A model generated the notes under the pieces. It made no database searches. It saw nothing but the letters and a program-made list of their open reading frames with translations, and had not been told where the DNA came from. This document shows positions 41,408-49,615 of a stretch of DNA of 64,000 nt, piece by piece. The DNA comes from Paraburkholderia domus. Its GTDB lineage: Bacteria > Pseudomonadota > Gammaproteobacteria > Burkholderiales > Burkholderiaceae. The position numbers and the translations under genes were made by a program. The stretch's first letter is position 1. Every line of letters starts with the position of its first letter. The stretch lies in NCBI RefSeq assembly GCF_905220705.1, contig NZ_CAJNAT010000018.1:1-64000 (forward strand), in the 5' to 3' direction.

Positions 41408-42360
41408 CGTTCACGATTACCTATCTCTTCTGGCTGCTCGGCGTCGTGCTGCTCGTTATCGGCGGCATGATCGTCGCCGACAAGGAACATCCGCGCCGTT
41501 TCACCGCCGGCGGTTTCTGGATTCTCTATGCGCTGATCTTCCTGATCGGCGACAAGCTGCCGCCCTCGGTGGTCGGCGTGCTGGTGATCGTGATGGCACT
41601 GATTGCGGGCTTTGGCGGCGTCACTGCGGCCAAGCCCAAAGTACTGTCGCTCGAAGCCCGCAAAGCTAGCGCCGCGCGTCTGGGCAACAAGCTGTTCGTG
41701 CCCGCGCTGACGATCCCGGTCGTCACCGTGATCATCACCTTGTCTGCCAGCCATCTGATCTTTGGCGGCACGCCGCTGATCGAAAAGGCCAACGTCACGT
41801 TGATCGGCTTCGGGATCGGCTGCGTGATCGCGTTAGCGATTGCCTGCGTGCTGACGCGTGACACCGTCGGCCAATCGGTGAAGGAGGCGCGCCGCCTGGT
41901 CGATGCATTGTCATGGGCCGCGGTGCTGCCGCAGATGCTCGGCATGCTCGGCCTCGTATTCTCGGACGCCGGCGTCGGCAAGGCCGTCGCTCACGTGACC
42001 ACGGCCTATATCAGCCTCGACTACCGATTCATCGCGGTCGCTGTGTACTGCATCGGCATGGCGCTGTTCACGATGGTGATGGGCAACGGCTTCGCCGCGT
42101 TTCCGGTGATGACGGGCGGCGTCGGCGTGCCGATCCTGGTCGGCGTGTTCCATGGCAATCCGGCTGTAATGGTCGCGATCGGCATGTTCAGCGGCTACTG
42201 CGGCACACTCATGACACCGATGGCCGCTAACTTCAACATGGTGCCGGCGGCATTGCTGGAGTTGCCGGATAAGAACGCCGTGATCAAGGTGCAAGTGCCC
42301 ACCGCGCTCACCTTGCTCGTGGTGAATATCTTCCTGTTGAATTTCTTGATGTTCTTGTAG
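41404..42360 (+). CDS. DUF979 family inner-membrane protein
   Basis: 318 residues with about nine hydrophobic helices. Text typical of the family: YLFWLLGVVLLVIGGMIVADKEHPRRFTAGGFWILYALIF, TLIGFGIGCVIALAIAC, NGFAAFPVMTGGVGVPILVG and FSGYCGTLMTPMAANFNMVPAALLEL, which resembles the substrate-loop regions of secondary transporters. With the DUF969 protein it probably forms one two-subunit permease. It overlaps the DUF969 gene by 4 bp and ends the pxp operon. Confidence 0.88.
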   Translation: MTFTITYLFWLLGVVLLVIGGMIVADKEHPRRFTAGGFWILYALIFLIGDKLPPSVVGVLVIVMALIAGFGGVTAAKPKVLSLEARKASAARLGNKLFVPALTIPVVTVIITLSASHLIFGGTPLIEKANVTLIGFGIGCVIALAIACVLTRDTVGQSVKEARRLVDALSWAAVLPQMLGMLGLVFSDAGVGKAVAHVTTAYISLDYRFIAVAVYCIGMALFTMVMGNGFAAFPVMTGGVGVPILVGVFHGNPAVMVAIGMFSGYCGTLMTPMAANFNMVPAALLELPDKNAVIKVQVPTALTLLVVNIFLLNFLMFL

Positions 42361-42580
42361 GACCTTTGGCAAGGCCGCGCGGCAGATGCCGACATCGTGT
42401 AGAAATTTCGCGCGGGTCGGTGCAGTTGTACAAGCCCGTGGCAAATGGACGCCACCGAATTCGGAGGCGTCCGATCGTCAGGAAAGGGGCCGGAACATAA
42501 GCTGACGGATGGTCTCCCCCATCCACATACACTGGCGACGCGTGCAACGCGCGCCGCCAGTGCTTTCCAGCAGGTCTCCC

Positions 42581-44380
42581 ATGCAACATCAACCCCACCC
42601 TGACACCGCGCGCGCCGACGCGCCGCCCACCCCCTACCTCACCTCGCTGATCGACGCAGCGCTCGAAGCGCACCAGGCCGGCCGGCTCGATGCCGCTGAG
42701 CCCTTCTACCGCGAAGCCCTCGCCCTCGACCCCGCGTATGCAAAAGCGTTGCACTACTTCGGCGTGCTGCAACATCAGCGCGGCGACCACGTCTTCGCCG
42801 CCGAGTTGATGAGCGAAGCGCTCAAACTCGATCGCACCGACGCCACCTGTTGGAGCAATCGCGGCCTTGTGGCTGCCGCGCTCGGCCATCCCAACGAAGC
42901 GATGATTTGCTACGACCAGGCCTTGCAGTTGCAGCCGGATTTCGCCGACGCACGCAACAATTTCGGGGTCGCACTGCAAGCGCAAGGTGCGTTTGACGAA
43001 GCGGTCGGGCAGTATCAGCTGGCGTTGGCAGTGAATCCGTCGCTGGTCGATGCGCATCTGAACCTCGGCACGGCGTTGAACAAGCTGGGCCGCTACGATG
43101 AAGCGCTGGTCTGCTATCAACACGCGTTGGCGCTCGACCCGCACTCGGCGGAAGCACATTTCAATGCTGGCAATGCGTACAACGCGCGAGGCGAGCACGC
43201 CGCGGCCATCGCCAGTTTCGAACGGGCACTGGCACTGCGCGGCGATTACGCCGAGGCGCACATCAACCTGGGCAGCCTGATCGGCAAGCTCGGCGACTAT
43301 GTCGGCGCTGAATCACAGTATCGGCGTGCGGTCGCACTCAAGCCGAACCCCACGAACCTGGTCTGCCTCGGGGGATCGCTCGGCGCGCAAGGTCGGTTGG
43401 ACGAAGAGGAAGGGTTTTACCGGCATGCGTTGGCACTCGATCCCCACTATGCGGACGCGCACCAGAATCTCGCGTGGCTCCTGCTCAAACGCGGCGACTA
43501 CAGGCACGGCTGGGCGGAGTTTGCGCAACGCTGGCGCAAGAGCGACTACGAGGCGATCGCCATCGCGGACGTCGCCGAATGGCGCGGCGAACCGCTCGAC
43601 GGACGCCGTCTGTTGCTAGTCGGCGAACAGGGCTTCGGCGATCACTTCCAGTTCCTACGCTATGCGCGCGTGCTTGAGCAACTCGGCGCCACGGTCGACA
43701 TCTGCGTGCGCGAGCCGCTGTTGCCTTTAGTCGAACGCATACCCGGCGTGCACCGCGCGTTCAGCGGCAAGCCCGATGGCCAGTACGACTTCTGGGTGCC
43801 GATGATGAGTGTGCCGTCGTGCGTCGGCACGGAGCTGTCGACCATCCCGGCTGAAGTGCCGTACATGTTCGCCGACAAAGCGAAGATCGAGGCGTGGCGC
43901 AAACGGACGGACGTTGCCGGCAAATCGACGCGTAAAGTGGGTTTGGTTTGGGCCGGCAGCCCGACGTTCGGCAACGACTGCTACCGGTCAATGGCGCTGG
44001 CCGACCTGAGCGCGCTCAGCGAAATCGGGAATGTCGCCTGGTATGCACTGCAGAAAGGCCCGGCGCACGCGCAGTTGGCTAACGCGCCGGAAGCTTTCCG
44101 CGCCCACGATTTCACCGCCGACCTGAATAGCTTCGACGACACCGCGGCACTCATCATGAATCTCGATCTGGTGATCGCCGTGGACACTGGCGTGGCGCAC
44201 CTGGCGGCCGCACTGGGCAAGCCGGTGTGGGTGCTGCTGCCGGCCAACTCCGACTGGCGTTGGCTCGAAAACCGCAGCGATTCACCGTGGTATCCGGCGA
44301 TGAAATTGTTCCGGCAGACGCTGCTGGGCGATTGGGCGCCGGTGGTTGCAGAAGTTTCCAAAGCGCTGCAGGACCAATAA
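42581..44380 (+). CDS. TPR-repeat protein with C-terminal glycosyltransferase-9/41-like domain
   Basis: 599 residues. Residues about 15-320 are eight to nine tetratricopeptide repeats (for example YREALALDPAYAKALHYFGVLQHQRGD; FNAGNAYNARGEHAAAIASFERALAL). The C-terminal part (about 330-590) has LLVGEQGFGDHFQFLRYARVL, VGLVWAGSPTF and LVIAVDTGVAHLAAALGKPVWVLLP, the GT9/GT41-like nucleotide-sugar domain. This architecture is common in Burkholderia; protein or LPS glycosylation is possible but unproved. Start: ATG 42581, since the in-frame upstream part looks non-coding. Confidence 0.83.
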   Translation: MQHQPHPDTARADAPPTPYLTSLIDAALEAHQAGRLDAAEPFYREALALDPAYAKALHYFGVLQHQRGDHVFAAELMSEALKLDRTDATCWSNRGLVAAALGHPNEAMICYDQALQLQPDFADARNNFGVALQAQGAFDEAVGQYQLALAVNPSLVDAHLNLGTALNKLGRYDEALVCYQHALALDPHSAEAHFNAGNAYNARGEHAAAIASFERALALRGDYAEAHINLGSLIGKLGDYVGAESQYRRAVALKPNPTNLVCLGGSLGAQGRLDEEEGFYRHALALDPHYADAHQNLAWLLLKRGDYRHGWAEFAQRWRKSDYEAIAIADVAEWRGEPLDGRRLLLVGEQGFGDHFQFLRYARVLEQLGATVDICVREPLLPLVERIPGVHRAFSGKPDGQYDFWVPMMSVPSCVGTELSTIPAEVPYMFADKAKIEAWRKRTDVAGKSTRKVGLVWAGSPTFGNDCYRSMALADLSALSEIGNVAWYALQKGPAHAQLANAPEAFRAHDFTADLNSFDDTAALIMNLDLVIAVDTGVAHLAAALGKPVWVLLPANSDWRWLENRSDSPWYPAMKLFRQTLLGDWAPVVAEVSKALQDQ

Positions 44381-44382
44381 GC

Positions 44383-45534
44383 TCACCCCGCATCCACCAC
44401 GAACCCGTGCTGCCGCAACAGCTGCAGCACGCCTTTGCGGCCCCCAAGGTGCAACGCGCCGATCGCCACGAACACCGGCTTGTTCGGTGCGGCGATCAAC
44501 AGCATCCGTGACACGAAGCGCCGGTTGCGCTCGTACACGATCTTGTTGTCGATCTGATCAGAGATGCGTTTGTCGCGCGCCAGTGTTTCTGACTTCGCGG
44601 CCTGCCATGCGGCGATCGCGTCAGCATCGCCCACTCTCCACAGCCGGTGCAAAGTCCGCACATCGTCGACGTTTTCCGCAGGCGTCTGCACCAGATCCTG
44701 CGCGAGCATTTCACGCTGCTGCGCGAGCGACAAACCGGTGAACGCACGCATCTGCTGCGACAACGTTTCCAGCCCGACGATCTTGCCCCGCGTCCTGATA
44801 TAGACGTTCTGCAATTGCGCTTCCGTGCCGTATTCGGTCTGCAGACCGGCACTCAGCGAGTCGTAGGTTTCCACCACCAGTGAAGCGAGCCACGGCCGCA
44901 TCTTCTTGATTTCATCCAGTGCGGCGGGATTGCCGCGCAAGCGATAGGCGAGCTTGCGCCACAAAGGATCGGGCAACAGGCCCGGTAGACAGTCGCGCCG
45001 ACAGACACCGTACCTGGACACGTCGTCTTGCGAGACCAGGAGTTCATCGGGTGAGAGTTCGAGCGCTAGCGTTGGCGATGCGGCCAGCGCACCGAGAATC
45101 GGCGCGCGGAACGGTTGCTTGGGCGGATAGTCGGCGGGGTCGCCGACGTGCAAGGTGCCGAGCACGTAGATGGTCGTGGTGCCGCGCGTCGCGACATAGA
45201 ACGGCATGCGCGCCGGCTGCGTTTGCACCGGACCGCTCGCTGTGGTGCCCGGCGCGGCGGGCGGCGGATTGAAGCCCGGCAAGGTGGCGCGTGGCGGCGC
45301 CGGCAGATTGGGCACCGGCATCGCCGGGTGCCCCGCCTGTGACGGCGCATTGGCGGCCGCCCCCGCGGCATGCGCGACGCCGACCGGCCCCGCGCTCAGG
45401 TGAAAAACAGAACAAACGCCGAAGAGCGCGGCACCGGTTCGTGCACGCGCTGCCCAGCGCCGCGCGAAAGCAGCATTGCGGCCGCCATCACGCAAGCGGC
45501 GCGTAAAACGACGCGCCGCCACTCCATCAGGCAT
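44383..45534 (-). CDS. TraB/GumN family protein (erythromycin-esterase/Tiki-like fold)
   Basis: 383 residues. After a basic N-terminus, a signal-like segment (about 35-57) and a Pro/Ala-rich linker, the TraB domain begins FYVATRGTTTIYVLGTLHVGD (GxxH motif) and has LALELSPDE, IVGLETLSQQ, and the C-terminal VFVAIGALHLGGRKGVLQLLRQHGF. The GTxH and GAxHL motifs place metal-binding histidines as in metalloprotease-like TraB/Tiki proteins. Its target is unknown; periplasmic location is likely. It overlaps the end of the dppF-like gene by 8 bp; convergent with the TPR gene by 2 bp. Confidence 0.82.
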   Translation of the reverse strand: MPDGVAARRFTRRLRDGGRNAAFARRWAARARTGAALFGVCSVFHLSAGPVGVAHAAGAAANAPSQAGHPAMPVPNLPAPPRATLPGFNPPPAAPGTTASGPVQTQPARMPFYVATRGTTTIYVLGTLHVGDPADYPPKQPFRAPILGALAASPTLALELSPDELLVSQDDVSRYGVCRRDCLPGLLPDPLWRKLAYRLRGNPAALDEIKKMRPWLASLVVETYDSLSAGLQTEYGTEAQLQNVYIRTRGKIVGLETLSQQMRAFTGLSLAQQREMLAQDLVQTPAENVDDVRTLHRLWRVGDADAIAAWQAAKSETLARDKRISDQIDNKIVYERNRRFVSRMLLIAAPNKPVFVAIGALHLGGRKGVLQLLRQHGFVVDAG

Positions 45535-46546
45535 CCACGTCCCCCACCTCCTCGGCGCGGTGACACGACACCTGACGGCCATCCACTTCACGCAACTTCG
45601 GTTCTTCGCTGCGGCAGCGGTCGATCGCGTACGGGCAGCGCTGATGGAACGTGCAGCCCGACGGCGGATGCAGCGGCGACGGCATTTCGCCTTGCAGCTT
45701 GATCTTGATGGTGCGGTCCGCTTCGAAGATCGAAGGCGTGGCCGACATCAATGCACGCGTGTACGGATGACGCGGATTCGAGAAAATCCGCTTCTTGTCG
45801 CCGAGTTCCGCCACGCCGCCGAAGTACATCACCATCACATCGTCGGCGATATGCTCCACCACTGACAGGTTGTGCGAGATGAACACGTAGCTGGTCTTGA
45901 ACTGCTCCTGCAGATCCATGAACAGATTGAGAATCTGCGCCTGGATCGACACGTCGAGCGCGGACACCGGTTCATCGGCGACCACGATCTGCGGATCGAG
46001 GATCATCGCGCGCGCAATCGCCACGCGCTGCCGCTGGCCGCCCGAGAACATATGCGGATAGCGTTTTGCGTGCTCCGGACGCAGGCCGACCGTGCGCATC
46101 ATCTGCGCGATCCGTTCGGCGCGTTCGGTCGTGCTCAGTTGCGTGTTGATCGCGAGCGGCTCGCCGAGCGTCTGCTCGACGGTCTTGCGCGGATTCAGCG
46201 AGGCAAACGGATTCTGAAACACCATCTGCACGCGCCGCCGCAATGCCGCGATCTTTGCATGATCGGCGCCGGCGACATCTTCGCCATCGATCAGCAAGCG
46301 ACCCGCGCTGGGCGCTTCGATCATCGTCAGCTGGCGTGCGAGCGTCGATTTGCCACAGCCCGATTCGCCGACCACGGCAAGAGTCTTGCCGCGTTCGAGC
46401 GCGAACGACACGCCGTTCAACGCCTTGACGGTGCCCTGACTGAACATGCCGCGCTTGACCGTGTAGTAACGCGCAAGCTTGTCGGCAACCAGCACGTGAT
46501 CGCCCGCATGGTCCGACTGGCGCCGCGGTTCGAGTACTGCGTTCAT
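45527..46546 (-). CDS. dppF: Dipeptide/oligopeptide ABC transporter ATP-binding protein (DppF-like)
   Basis: 339 residues. Walker A GESGCGKST (about 59-67), Q-loop QNPFASLNP, signature SGGQRQRVAIARAM, Walker B IVVADEP, and the C-terminal oligo_HPY domain with the Cys motif CTFHQRCPYAIDRC, which in related proteins ligates a cluster. It energises peptide uptake with the DppD-like partner. The ATG overlaps the stop of the upstream gene (46543-46546). Confidence 0.93.
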   Translation of the reverse strand: MNAVLEPRRQSDHAGDHVLVADKLARYYTVKRGMFSQGTVKALNGVSFALERGKTLAVVGESGCGKSTLARQLTMIEAPSAGRLLIDGEDVAGADHAKIAALRRRVQMVFQNPFASLNPRKTVEQTLGEPLAINTQLSTTERAERIAQMMRTVGLRPEHAKRYPHMFSGGQRQRVAIARAMILDPQIVVADEPVSALDVSIQAQILNLFMDLQEQFKTSYVFISHNLSVVEHIADDVMVMYFGGVAELGDKKRIFSNPRHPYTRALMSATPSIFEADRTIKIKLQGEMPSPLHPPSGCTFHQRCPYAIDRCRSEEPKLREVDGRQVSCHRAEEVGDVDA

Positions 46547-47547
46547 CGTGCGCCTCCATGGGTGTGAACGTTGGCGTCGCCGCTCAGGTTCAAGGGTTTG
46601 ATACAGCGCACACGCGCGACCTCAGCGTGACCTTGCAGCGGCGCCAGTGCGGGCCGCGCCTTCATGCAGTCGTCGACCACGTACTTGCAGCGCGGCGCGA
46701 AGAGACATCCTTTGGGCCGGTCGTCGCGCCCCGGCACCATGCCTGGCAGCGCAGCGAGCCGTACCGCGCCGACATTGTGCTCCGGGATCGCCGCCAGCAA
46801 CGCTTCCGTGTACGGATGATGCGGCGCGGCGAAGATATCCGGCACGCGGTTGGTTTCGATCACTTCGCCAGCGTACATGACCGCGACGCGCTGCGCGACC
46901 TCGGACACCACCGCCAGATCGTGCGAAATCAGCACGAGCGCCATGCCGCGTTCCTTCTGCAGCTTGATCAGCAGCTCCATGATCTGCGCCTGGATCGTGA
47001 CGTCGAGCGCGGTGGTGGGTTCGTCGGCGATCAGCAGCTTCGGATTGCAGGCGATCGCCATCGCGATCATCACGCGCTGGTTCATGCCGCCGGACATCTG
47101 GTGCGGGAACGAACCAATACGGCCTTTCGGATCGGGAATGCCGACCTGATCGAGCAGCTCCAGCGCGCGCTTGTCCAGCGCACTGCCTCGCAAGCCTTCG
47201 TGCAGCTTCAGCACTTCCTTGATCTGATAGCCGACGGTGTAGCTCGGATTCAGACTGGTAAGCGCGTCCTGGAACACCATCGCGATGTCTTTGCCGATGA
47301 TCTTGCGGCGTTCCTTCGCCGATGCTTTCAGCAGGTTCTTGCCGTTGAAGGTGACTTCGTCGGCGGTCACTTTGCCTGGCGCATCGATCAGGCCCATCAG
47401 CGCCATCATCGTCACGCTCTTGCCCGAGCCCGATTCGCCGACCACGCCGACCACTTCGCCCTGCGCGACATCGAGATTGATCCGATCGACAGCGGGCAGG
47501 CCGTTGAAATCCACCGCGAGATTGCGGATGGTCAATAGATTACTCAT
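46543..47547 (-). CDS. dppD: Dipeptide/oligopeptide ABC transporter ATP-binding protein (DppD-like)
   Basis: 334 residues. Walker A GESGSGKS (about 36-43), FQDALTSLNPSYTVG, signature MSGGMNQRVMIAMAIACNPKLLIADEPTTALD, and oligo_HPY tail PKGCLFAPRCKYVVDDCMKA. It is the second ATPase of the peptide importer. Overlaps dppF-like by 4 bp and follows dppC-like after 1 bp, so all are one transcript. Confidence 0.93.
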   Translation of the reverse strand: MSNLLTIRNLAVDFNGLPAVDRINLDVAQGEVVGVVGESGSGKSVTMMALMGLIDAPGKVTADEVTFNGKNLLKASAKERRKIIGKDIAMVFQDALTSLNPSYTVGYQIKEVLKLHEGLRGSALDKRALELLDQVGIPDPKGRIGSFPHQMSGGMNQRVMIAMAIACNPKLLIADEPTTALDVTIQAQIMELLIKLQKERGMALVLISHDLAVVSEVAQRVAVMYAGEVIETNRVPDIFAAPHHPYTEALLAAIPEHNVGAVRLAALPGMVPGRDDRPKGCLFAPRCKYVVDDCMKARPALAPLQGHAEVARVRCIKPLNLSGDANVHTHGGAR

Positions 47548-47548
47548 G

Positions 47549-48466
47549 TCAGGCCATCCGTTTCAGTTTGGGATCGAGTGCGTCGCGCAGCCCGTCGCCG
47601 AGCAGATTGATCGCGAGCACCGAGATCAGGATGGAAAGACCCGGCATCGTGACGATCCACCAGGCGCTGTCGATATAGTCGCGCGCCGAGGCCAGCATCG
47701 CGCCCCACTCCGCCGACGGCGGCTGCACGCCAAGGCCGAGAAAGCCGAGTGCCGCAGCGTCAAGAATCGCCGACGAAAAGCCCAACGTGGCCTGCACGAT
47801 CAGCGGTGCCGTGCAATTCGGCAGCACTTGCGAGAACATCAGACGCAAGGTACTGGCACCCGCCACGCGCGAAGCCGTCACATATTCCTTCTGCAATTCG
47901 CCTTGTGCCGACGCGCGCGTCAAACGCACATAACCCGGCAACGCGACGATCGCAATCGCCAGCATCGTATTGACGAGACCCGGGCCGATGATCGCGACCA
48001 CCGCAACCGCCAGCAGCAGCGACGGCAACGCGAGCAGCACGTCCATGATGCGCATGATCGGCGTATCGGCCCACTTCTCAAAGAAGGCCGCGATCAGCCC
48101 GAGCACGATGCCCGGAATCAGCGCGAGCACCACCGAGACGAAGCCGATCCAGAACGACAACCGCGCGCCATACATCAGCCGCGAGAGGATGTCGCGGCCC
48201 GCTTCGTCGGTACCGAGAATGAACTTCCAGTTGCCGCCGTCGAGCCAGGCGGGCGGGATTTTCACGGAATCGCGGTACTGCTCGATCGGGCTATGCGGCG
48301 CAATCAACGGCGCGAAGATCGCAATGAAGACCAGCGCCAGCACGATGATGCCGGCGCCGACCGCGCCACGGTTACGCGAGAAATTCGCCCAGAATTCGCG
48401 GGCGGCGATGGCGCGGCCGCTGGGCGGCGTCACCGACTGGGGGACTGTATTTTGAATGTCTGCCAT
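47549..48466 (-). CDS. dppC: Dipeptide ABC transporter permease (DppC-like)
   Basis: 305 residues with an N-terminal helix (about 37-58) and five to six more membrane segments. It has the long periplasmic PIEQYRDSVKIPPAWLDGGNWKFILGTDEAGRD, where the GTDxxGRD motif is characteristic of DppC/OppC, and an EAA-loop YVTASRVAGASTLRLMFSQVLPNC that docks on the ATPases. It partners DppB in the inner membrane. Confidence 0.93.
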   Translation of the reverse strand: MADIQNTVPQSVTPPSGRAIAAREFWANFSRNRGAVGAGIIVLALVFIAIFAPLIAPHSPIEQYRDSVKIPPAWLDGGNWKFILGTDEAGRDILSRLMYGARLSFWIGFVSVVLALIPGIVLGLIAAFFEKWADTPIMRIMDVLLALPSLLLAVAVVAIIGPGLVNTMLAIAIVALPGYVRLTRASAQGELQKEYVTASRVAGASTLRLMFSQVLPNCTAPLIVQATLGFSSAILDAAALGFLGLGVQPPSAEWGAMLASARDYIDSAWWIVTMPGLSILISVLAINLLGDGLRDALDPKLKRMA

Positions 48467-48472
48467 GGCTAG

Positions 48473-49483
48473 TTACCTCGTATGCCGAATGCGCGGATTC
48501 AACACGCCGTACAACAGATCGACGACGAGGTTCACAACGATCACTAGCGTAGCGATCATCAGGATACCGCCCTGCACCACCGGGTAGTCGCGCCGGCCGA
48601 TCGCGTCGATCAGCCACTTGCCGATACCCGGCCACGAAAACAGCGTCTCGGTCAGCACGGCACCGGCCAGCAGCGTACCGACCTGCAAGCCGATTACGGT
48701 CACGACCGGAATCAGCGCATTACGCAACGCATGCACGACGATCACGCGGCCAGGCGACAAGCCCTTCGCACGTGCAGTGCGGATGTAATCCTCGCGCAGC
48801 ACTTCCAGCATCGACGAACGCGTCATCCGCGCGACGACTGCCAGCGGAATCGTGCCGAGCACAATGGCCGGCAGGATCAGATGGCTGAGCGCGGATTTGA
48901 ACGCGCCTTCGTCAGTGGACATCAGCGCGTCGATCAGCATGAAGCCGGTCACGTGCGGAATGTCGTATTCGACCGCAATGCGGCCCGACACCGGCGTCCA
49001 GCCGAGGTCCACGGAAAAAAACATGATGAGAATCAAGCCCCACCAGAAGATCGGCATCGAGTAGCCGGTTAGCGCCGTGCCCATCACACCGTGATCGACC
49101 ACCGTGCCGCGCCTGAGGGCCGCGAACACGCCCGCCGGAAGGCCGACGATCAGCGCGAACATCATCGCGCAGAACGACAGTTCGATGGTAGCGGGGAAAC
49201 GTGCGAGGAATTCGCCCATCACGCTGGTATTGGTGATGATCGAGGTGCCGAGGTCGCCGTGCGCGGCGCGGCCGATGTAGTGAACGTATTGCATCGGCAA
49301 GGACTCGTCGAGCCCCAGGCGGTGCATCGCGGCGGCATGCATGGCCGGATCGACGCCGCGCTCGCCCATCATCACTTCGATGGGGTCGCCCGGTATGAGG
49401 TGAATCAGCGCAAACGCGAGGATCGTGATGCCGATGAAGGTCGGTATCACCATGCCGATGCGGCGCAAAACAAAGCGGAACAT
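48473..49483 (-). CDS. dppB: Dipeptide ABC transporter permease (DppB-like)
   Basis: 336 residues. FVLRRIGMVIPTFIGITILAFALIHLIPGDP at the N-terminus is diagnostic for DppB/OppB; six membrane helices; EAA-loop DYIRTARAKGLSPGRVIVVHALRNALIPVV. A terminator-like hairpin precedes the gene, so expression is probably lower than for the binding protein. It is followed after 6 bp by dppC-like. Confidence 0.93.
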   Translation of the reverse strand: MFRFVLRRIGMVIPTFIGITILAFALIHLIPGDPIEVMMGERGVDPAMHAAAMHRLGLDESLPMQYVHYIGRAAHGDLGTSIITNTSVMGEFLARFPATIELSFCAMMFALIVGLPAGVFAALRRGTVVDHGVMGTALTGYSMPIFWWGLILIMFFSVDLGWTPVSGRIAVEYDIPHVTGFMLIDALMSTDEGAFKSALSHLILPAIVLGTIPLAVVARMTRSSMLEVLREDYIRTARAKGLSPGRVIVVHALRNALIPVVTVIGLQVGTLLAGAVLTETLFSWPGIGKWLIDAIGRRDYPVVQGGILMIATLVIVVNLVVDLLYGVLNPRIRHTR

Positions 49484-49509
49484 GGTTCGTCCCTATGGTC
49501 TTGATGAAG

Positions 49510-49553
49510 AAAAAACGCAACCGGCGACGAGGGCTTGTGACCCCGGCCGCCGG
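49510..49553 (-). terminator. Attenuator-like hairpin between the binding-protein gene and dppB
   Basis: On the minus strand CCGGCG (49548-49553) pairs with CGCCGG (49521-49526), with an inner GGGG/CCCT stem, and six T residues follow after five bases (49515-49510). It lies in the 132-bp gap between the SBP gene and dppB and probably terminates part of the transcripts, a common way to make more binding protein than permease. Confidence 0.5.
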
Positions 49554-49615
49554 ACCATTTCGACCAGTTTTCTAACCGTGCGAAAAGCTACTGCGTAAGC
49601 TTGACTGTATTACTT

